Assembly (NCBI GenBank): GCA_903933395.1
Contig: CAIZKA010000512.1
Location: 1-10,015 of the forward strand
Length of the DNA stretch: 10,015 nt
Direction: 5' to 3'
DNA from: an uncultured beta proteobacterium
GTDB lineage: Bacteria; Pseudomonadota; Gammaproteobacteria; Burkholderiales; Rhodocyclaceae
A program made the position numbers and the translations under genes. Positions 6,101 to 10,015 of the stretch are shown in pieces (the first letter of the stretch is position 1; each line of letters opens with the position of its first letter). A model generated the notes under the pieces. It searched no databases. It had not been told where the DNA came from and saw only the letters and a program-made list of their open reading frames with translations.

Positions 6101-6999
6101 CCGAGAACAAGCTTCCTGCCGACGAAGCGCCGGACGCCGTGGCGCCAGCGCCGACTTCCGGCCCTCCGGGCCCGGCCGCCAAACCGCCACCCTCGCGCGA
6201 ACGCCTGCAGCAGGCGCGGCGCCGCGTGCTGCGCACCATTCTGCTCACAGGGGGTGTCATGGGCGCCGCGCTGTCCGGCTACCTGCCGCTGGTCTATGCC
6301 CAGAAGAAGCGCCTGCGGCCTCCCGGCGCGCTTGACGAGAAGGATTTCCTCTCGTCGTGCATCAAGTGCGGCCAGTGCGTGCAGGTCTGTCCGGTGCAGG
6401 CGATCAAGCTGGCCGACCTGGTCGACGGTTTTGGCGTCGGCACGCCCTACATCGACGCCCGCGAGCAGGCCTGCGACTTCTCCTGTGATGCCGTGCAGTG
6501 CATCCTCGCCTGCCCGACTGGTTCGCTGGTGTACAAGAAGCCGGTTTTCCTCGGTGTGCGCAAGGGAGCGAAACTCGCCGCCGCGCCCATCCTCAAGGCC
6601 AAGGAAAAGGATGCCGAGCCGACGCTGAACCTCAGCGAACGCATCGGTGTTGCGCGCCTGACGCGACCCGAAGCCTGTCTGGCGATTCAGGGCAAGGGCT
6701 TCAAGGGCCAGGTGCGCGGGGCGGCGTTCAAGGGCCGCATGCGCTACATGGACGTCAATCGATGGAAGCCGATCCGCGTCGCCGAGCACCCCTACGACAT
6801 CGCCGAGTGCGACCTGTGTGTACGCGAATGCCCGGTCAAGGGTGCGATCTCGATCGAAACCGTGTTCGCCCCCGACGGCAGCAAGCGCAAGTCGCCGGTG
6901 GTGCACGAACCCTGCGTCGGTTGCGGCGTCTGCGAAATGATCTGTCCGGTCGAACCGACCTGCATCGTGGTCGAGGCCAGGGAAGTGTGGAATACATGA
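6097..6999 (+). CDS. nosG: NosG, NapG-like ferredoxin-type electron-transfer protein
   Basis: A 300-aa iron-sulfur protein resembling NapG, thought to take electrons from NosH and pass them to periplasmic cytochrome c. A hydrophilic Pro/Ala-rich stretch (1-40) precedes RRRVLR (41-46) and a hydrophobic segment (47-67), which together look like a Tat signal or anchor with an unusually long n-region. Cysteine clusters are CIKCGQCVQVCP (88-98), CDFSCDAVQCILACP (126-139), CDLCVRECP (238-245) and CVGCGVCEMICP (273-283), with Cys194 and Cys289 as possible extra ligands, consistent with four [4Fe-4S] centres. The start codon shares ATGA with the nosD stop and the stop shares ATGA with the nosH start. 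NapG itself is possible by family, but no napA is present and the nos context decides the name. Confidence 0.92.
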   Translation: MTENKLPADEAPDAVAPAPTSGPPGPAAKPPPSRERLQQARRRVLRTILLTGGVMGAALSGYLPLVYAQKKRLRPPGALDEKDFLSSCIKCGQCVQVCPVQAIKLADLVDGFGVGTPYIDAREQACDFSCDAVQCILACPTGSLVYKKPVFLGVRKGAKLAAAPILKAKEKDAEPTLNLSERIGVARLTRPEACLAIQGKGFKGQVRGAAFKGRMRYMDVNRWKPIRVAEHPYDIAECDLCVRECPVKGAISIETVFAPDGSKRKSPVVHEPCVGCGVCEMICPVEPTCIVVEAREVWNT

Positions 7000-7973
7000 A
7001 CCAGTTCCTCAAGCGTCGCTTCCTCGACCAGATCGCGGTGATGTTCGGGCGCGAGGCGAAAAAGCCGACTGCGATTTCGCCTGAGGCGCAAACGATCCAT
7101 CTCTACAAGCGCGGCAATCGCGACCTGATTGCGGAGAAGCTGCATGCCCGGGCCCACGCCGTTCATGCGAACAAGTGGCGCAATCGGCGCTGGGCGGTGC
7201 TGATCATCGCCAACCTTATGTTCACCTTCTCGTTCTGGTTCGATATTCAGATCCTCGAAGGTGCATTGACGGCATCGCGCTTCATCGGCTTCCACCTCAT
7301 CGATCTCAATTCCGCCTTGCAGGTAATGCTGGCCCACAAGCACATCATAGTGAACCTGGTGATCGGCACCGGCACGGTCTTCGTGCTCTGGCTGATCCTC
7401 GGCGGGCGCACTTTCTGCTCATGGGTGTGTCCCTACCACCTGTTGGCCGAGTGGGCCGAGAAAATCCATCTTGATCTGGTGAAGAAAAAACTGTTGACCG
7501 ACCAGAACATCGATCGTCGCCTGCGCACCCTGTCGTGGATCGTCTTCGCGGTGTTGGCTCTGGCGACCGGCTACACGGTATTCGAGTCGATCTCGCCCAC
7601 CGGCATCATTTCGCGGGCGCTGATCTACGGCCCAGGCCTGGCACTGCTCTGGGTGCTGGCGCTGCTGGTGTTTGAGATCTTCTTCTCGCGCCGCGCCTGG
7701 TGCCGCTATGCCTGCCCGATCGGCCTCACCTATGGCGTGGTCGGCATCTTTTCGCCGCTGCGCATCAAGTACACTCTCGACGGCTGTTTCCACGAGGGCG
7801 ATTGCCGCAAGGTCTGCCTTGTTCCGCATGTGCTGGATACCGTGATCAAGGGGCGCGCCGTGGCTACGGAAATCCCGATCGGGCCCGATTGCACGCGCTG
7901 CGGCCTTTGCGTCGATACCTGCCCGACCGGTTCGCTCAAGTTCGACGTCAAGGGACTTTCCAAGCTGCTATAA
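6996..7973 (+). CDS. nosH: NosH, NapH-like membrane quinol-oxidising Fe-S protein
   Basis: A 325-aa inner-membrane protein of the NapH family, proposed to oxidise menaquinol or ubiquinol and reduce NosG. I start at 6996 (ATGA overlap with the nosG stop); an open frame extends further upstream but only through nosG in another frame. Hydrophobic segments are at about 65-82, 118-136, 180-197 and 208-230. Two membrane-edge CX3CP motifs occur after the second and fourth segments: CSWVCP (141-146) and CRYACP (236-241). The cytoplasmic C-terminus has Cys264, Cys270 and Cys274, then a classic CTRCGLCVDTCP (299-310), fitting two [4Fe-4S] clusters. The N-terminal 60 residues are basic and probably cytoplasmic. 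A 168-nt gap follows, the largest break between genes in the second half of the window apart from none other of similar size. Confidence 0.93.
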   Translation: MNQFLKRRFLDQIAVMFGREAKKPTAISPEAQTIHLYKRGNRDLIAEKLHARAHAVHANKWRNRRWAVLIIANLMFTFSFWFDIQILEGALTASRFIGFHLIDLNSALQVMLAHKHIIVNLVIGTGTVFVLWLILGGRTFCSWVCPYHLLAEWAEKIHLDLVKKKLLTDQNIDRRLRTLSWIVFAVLALATGYTVFESISPTGIISRALIYGPGLALLWVLALLVFEIFFSRRAWCRYACPIGLTYGVVGIFSPLRIKYTLDGCFHEGDCRKVCLVPHVLDTVIKGRAVATEIPIGPDCTRCGLCVDTCPTGSLKFDVKGLSKLL

Positions 7974-8141
7974 CGCTCATGATTTCGAGTGCCATCCGTA
8001 GAAGTTTAAACACGCGAAAGTCCTTATTCGCCCGCCCCCCTTCCCCCCTCGCGGGGGGTTACTGGTCAGCGCGCTGCGCGCGACTATCACAAGGGACTCC
8101 GAATAGTGAGCTTCACGCCAAACGAATAGACTGCCATCCCC
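7974..8141. other. Intergenic region between nosH and nosF with GC-rich dyads
   Basis: No gene seen. It contains GTTTAAAC (palindrome), a hairpin CCCCCC-TCGC-GGGGGG (8043-8058) followed by TTACTGG, a second dyad GCGCG-CTG-CGCGC (8069-8081) overlapping the palindrome CAGCGCGCTG (8067-8076), and a direct repeat CGAATAG (8100-8106 and 8123-8129). The first hairpin is terminator-like but lacks a T-run. No convincing promoter or FNR-type box is visible. The paired GC-rich stems resemble dispersed extragenic repeats, which I cannot verify. Confidence 0.5.
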
Positions 8142-9011
8142 ATGATCCGCTTTGACAACGTCGCCAAGAGCTTTCGCAAATCCCGCGTGCTCGATGCCGT
8201 CAACCTGGAAATCGGGCTGGCGGAGCGAGTCGCCCTGATCGGCTCCAACGGTGCCGGCAAGACCACGCTGATCCGCTGCCTGCTGGGGGAATACACCTTC
8301 GACGGTCAGGTCACGATCAACGGCCGTGATCCGCGCAAGGAACGCACGGTGGTTCTCGGCGGTATCGGCTTCGTGCCGCAACTGCCGCCGCCGCTGAAGA
8401 TGCCGGTGGCGCAACTCATCGATTTCTCCGCGGCCCTGTGCGGCACCGACCCGGCGCACATCCACGAACTTGCGCAGCGCCTTGGACTCGACCTGGCGCC
8501 GATCCTGACGCGGCCCTTCGTCAAGCTTTCGGGCGGCATGAAGCAGAAGCTGCTGATCGCGATCGCGCTGGGCCGTGACGCGAAATTGCTGGTGATGGAC
8601 GAGCCGGCCGCCAACCTCGACCCCGAGGCACGCAAGATCTTCTTCGAACTCCTCGCCGAGCGACAGAATGACGTCACCATGCTGATTTCCAGCCATCGCC
8701 TGAACGAGGTTTCGGCGCTGGTCAATCGCGTCATCGAAATGGACATGGGCAAGGTGGTGCTGGACGACCGCGTCGCCGACGATGTCTCACTGTCCGGTCA
8801 GTTTGCCTGCCGCATATCGATCAAGCGCAACGAGGCGGCCTTCGTCAAGGCGATGCAGACCTGGAATTTCCGCGATATTCGCGACGGGCTGACCTGGGAA
8901 GGGGAAGTCCCCGGTCCCGACCGGCTGCGCTTCATGGGCATGACCTCGCGCTATGTCGCGTTGATCAGCGATTTCTCGCTGGAAGAAACCGGCAACGGAA
9001 GGAGCCAATGA
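8142..9011 (+). CDS. nosF: NosF, ABC transporter ATPase for CuZ assembly
   Basis: A 289-aa cytoplasmic ATPase that energises the NosY permease in sulfur-species transport for CuZ maturation, together with NosD. All ABC motifs are present: Walker A GSNGAGKTT (34-42), Q-loop Gln80 (VPQ), signature LSGGMKQ (129-135), Walker B LLVMDE (149-154) with Glu154 as the general base, and the switch His185 (SSHR). The last 75 residues after the ATPase core are less conserved. The start at 8142 is the first usable one because an in-frame TAG lies at 8127-8129. No clear Shine-Dalgarno precedes it, so translation initiation may be weak or leader-dependent. It ends in an ATGA overlap with nosL. Confidence 0.95.
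   Translation: MIRFDNVAKSFRKSRVLDAVNLEIGLAERVALIGSNGAGKTTLIRCLLGEYTFDGQVTINGRDPRKERTVVLGGIGFVPQLPPPLKMPVAQLIDFSAALCGTDPAHIHELAQRLGLDLAPILTRPFVKLSGGMKQKLLIAIALGRDAKLLVMDEPAANLDPEARKIFFELLAERQNDVTMLISSHRLNEVSALVNRVIEMDMGKVVLDDRVADDVSLSGQFACRISIKRNEAAFVKAMQTWNFRDIRDGLTWEGEVPGPDRLRFMGMTSRYVALISDFSLEETGNGRSQ
8999..9004 (+). promoter_or_regulatory. Shine-Dalgarno of nosL bearing on its start
   Basis: AAGGAG lies inside the end of nosF. It is 3 nt before the first ATG (9008) and 6 nt before the second (9011). The spacing favours initiation at 9011, one codon later, while the ATGA overlap with nosF favours 9008. The mature protein is the same in either case. Confidence 0.6.
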
Positions 9012-9475
9012 TGGATCGCCGCCGCTTCATCGCTGCCGGCCTGGTTCTTACTCCGCTCGCCGCCGCGCTATCCGCCTGCGGCAGCAAGGGCGACTGGCCC
9101 GACGGCATGGCCGAGGTCAAGTGGGACCGCGACACCTGCACCCGCTGCAGCATGGTAGTTTCCGACCGGCGTTTCGCCGCCGAACTGCGCGGTGGCGAGA
9201 AGGACACGGTGTTCAAGTTCGACGACATCGGTTGTGCGGTGGTCTGGATGCGCGACAAGGCCAAGGATTATCCGTGGATGGCCGAGCCCGCGGCGCGCTT
9301 CTGGGTCGCCGATGCCGGTGGCAAGGGCGACAAGTGGCTGGACGCACGCAAGGCGCATTTCTCCGGCGGTGCGATGTCGCCGATGGGCTACAACTACAGC
9401 GCACGCAGCTATGCCGAAGCCGGCTCACAGGGCTTCGAGGAAATGCGCCAGCATGTCCTGGCCAAAGGTACATAA
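9008..9475 (+). CDS. nosL: NosL, outer copper chaperone lipoprotein
   Basis: A 155-aa periplasmic lipoprotein that binds Cu(I) and delivers it to NosZ via NosDFY. The lipobox LSAC puts the lipidated cysteine at residue 24, after a leader starting MMDRRRFIAAG. The leader carries RRRFI, a fair match to the Tat consensus, so Tat export is possible. The copper motif is CTRCSM (44-49: Cys44, Cys47, Met49); the usual family form is C-X2-C-G-M, so here Ser replaces the Gly. Further candidate ligands are Cys76 (DIGC), Met81, Met123 and Met126 (AMSPMGYNY). It overlaps nosF by 4 nt and is followed by nosY after 4 nt, placing it between the ATPase and permease genes. Length is typical for NosL. Confidence 0.94.
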   Translation: MMDRRRFIAAGLVLTPLAAALSACGSKGDWPDGMAEVKWDRDTCTRCSMVVSDRRFAAELRGGEKDTVFKFDDIGCAVVWMRDKAKDYPWMAEPAARFWVADAGGKGDKWLDARKAHFSGGAMSPMGYNYSARSYAEAGSQGFEEMRQHVLAKGT

Positions 9476-9479
9476 CGAA

Positions 9480-10015
9480 ATGAAACAGTTGTGGCTCACC
9501 GCCAAGCTCGACATCGTCGAATCCCTGCGTGCGCGCTGGTTCCAGGTCTACACGCTGGTCTTCGGCGGTATCGTCGCGCTGCTCTTCCTCTTCGGCCTCA
9601 CCGAGTCGCGCGTGCTGGGCTTCATCGGCCTGTCGCGCCTGCTGGTCACCTACATCCAGCTCACCATGGCGATCCTCCCGATCTTCGTCCTCATCACCAC
9701 GGTACGCTCGGTGGCGGGCGACCGCGAGGCCGGCGTCTACGAGTACCTGCTGTCGCTGCCGGTGTCCCTGGCCGCGTGGTTCTGGGGGAAGATTCTCGGC
9801 CGCTACATCGTGATCTTCCTGCCGGTGTTTGGCGCCATGGTACTGGCGGTGCTGATTGCGCTGGTGCGCGGCATCGAGGTGCCCTGGGGCATGTTCGGCT
9901 ACTACACGGCGCTGCTCGCCGCGATGGCCGCCTGCGTCCTCGGCATCGGCATGCTGATCTCGGCGCTGGCGCGCAGGACCGACATGGCGCAGGGCGCCGC
10001 CTTTGTCGTCTGGCT
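9480..10015 (+). CDS. nosY: NosY, ABC transporter permease (partial, runs off window)
   Basis: The membrane partner of NosF. The frame is open from ATG 9480 to the window end, giving about 178 residues of an expected 270-280, so the C-terminal third is missing only because the window stops. The protein begins MKQLWLTAKLDIVESLRARW, a cytoplasmic helix typical of ABC-2 permeases. Hydrophobic segments follow at about 22-40, 54-73, 107-127 and 138-161. The stretch VRSVAGDREAGVYEYLLSLPVS (split around residues 75-96) is the conserved cytoplasmic coupling region of NosY/ABC-2 proteins. It starts 4 nt after the nosL stop; the nearest SD-like AAAGG is 11 nt away, so translation probably depends on coupling to nosL. 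Confidence 0.93.
   Translation, partial: MKQLWLTAKLDIVESLRARWFQVYTLVFGGIVALLFLFGLTESRVLGFIGLSRLLVTYIQLTMAILPIFVLITTVRSVAGDREAGVYEYLLSLPVSLAAWFWGKILGRYIVIFLPVFGAMVLAVLIALVRGIEVPWGMFGYYTALLAAMAACVLGIGMLISALARRTDMAQGAAFVVW

Noticed and set aside
4769..6190. 473-aa open frame on the - strand opposite nosD
   Set aside because: Same shadow effect; the composition is Ala/Val/His/Asp-rich with no recognisable motif, and it spans the nosD/nosG junction.
7977..8696. 239-aa - strand frame covering the nosH-nosF gap
   Set aside because: Mostly antisense to nosF and without recognisable features; the part in the gap is repeat-rich non-coding sequence.
9529..9813. 94-aa Ser/Arg-rich + strand frame near the end
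   Set aside because: It is out of frame with nosY, which is the real gene here and stays open to the window end.

Overview
This window carries most of a clade II (atypical) nitrous oxide reductase (nos) gene cluster. All recognised genes lie on the + strand and point the same way. Base composition is GC-rich (about 60% by eye) with a strong G/C preference at third codon positions. The NosZ has a Sec-type leader, and homologous c-type cytochromes follow it. Together with nosB, nosG and nosH and the absence of nosR here, this suggests a denitrifying or N2O-respiring betaproteobacterium, most likely of the Rhodocyclales (Dechloromonas/Azospira/Thauera neighbourhood). The taxon is inferred from gene content and protein style, not from a search.

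Layout: nosZ (43-2334), the periplasmic multicopper N2O reductase with a long heme-free C-terminal extension; a strong hairpin (2357-2385); a small monoheme cytochrome c (2409-2717); an intergenic region with a near-perfect FNR/DNR-type box (2812-2825) and a 9-bp dyad (2830-2858); a c4-like diheme cytochrome c (2888-3637); nosB, a polytopic membrane protein (3730-4704); nosD, a periplasmic beta-helix protein (4715-6100); nosG (6097-6999) and nosH (6996-7973), NapG/NapH-like Fe-S proteins; a 168-nt gap with GC-rich dyads (7974-8141); nosF, an ABC ATPase (8142-9011); nosL, a copper chaperone lipoprotein (9008-9475); and nosY, an ABC permease cut by the window end (9480 onward).

How the genes work together (family knowledge plus inference): NosH and NosG probably take electrons from the quinol pool, perhaps with NosB. 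The periplasmic cytochromes c then pass electrons to CuA of NosZ, which reduces N2O to N2 at CuZ. NosD, NosF, NosY and NosL supply copper and sulfur for CuZ assembly. Several junctions overlap by ATGA (nosD/nosG, nosG/nosH, nosF/nosL), so translation is probably coupled. The FNR-type box suggests a second, oxygen- or NO-controlled promoter inside the cluster, downstream of nosZ.

No RNA genes, insertion sequences, CRISPR arrays or broken genes were seen. No gap between genes exceeds 300 bases. The system belongs to a known type; the less understood parts are NosB, the NosZ C-terminal extension, the three related heme domains and the internal regulatory structures.
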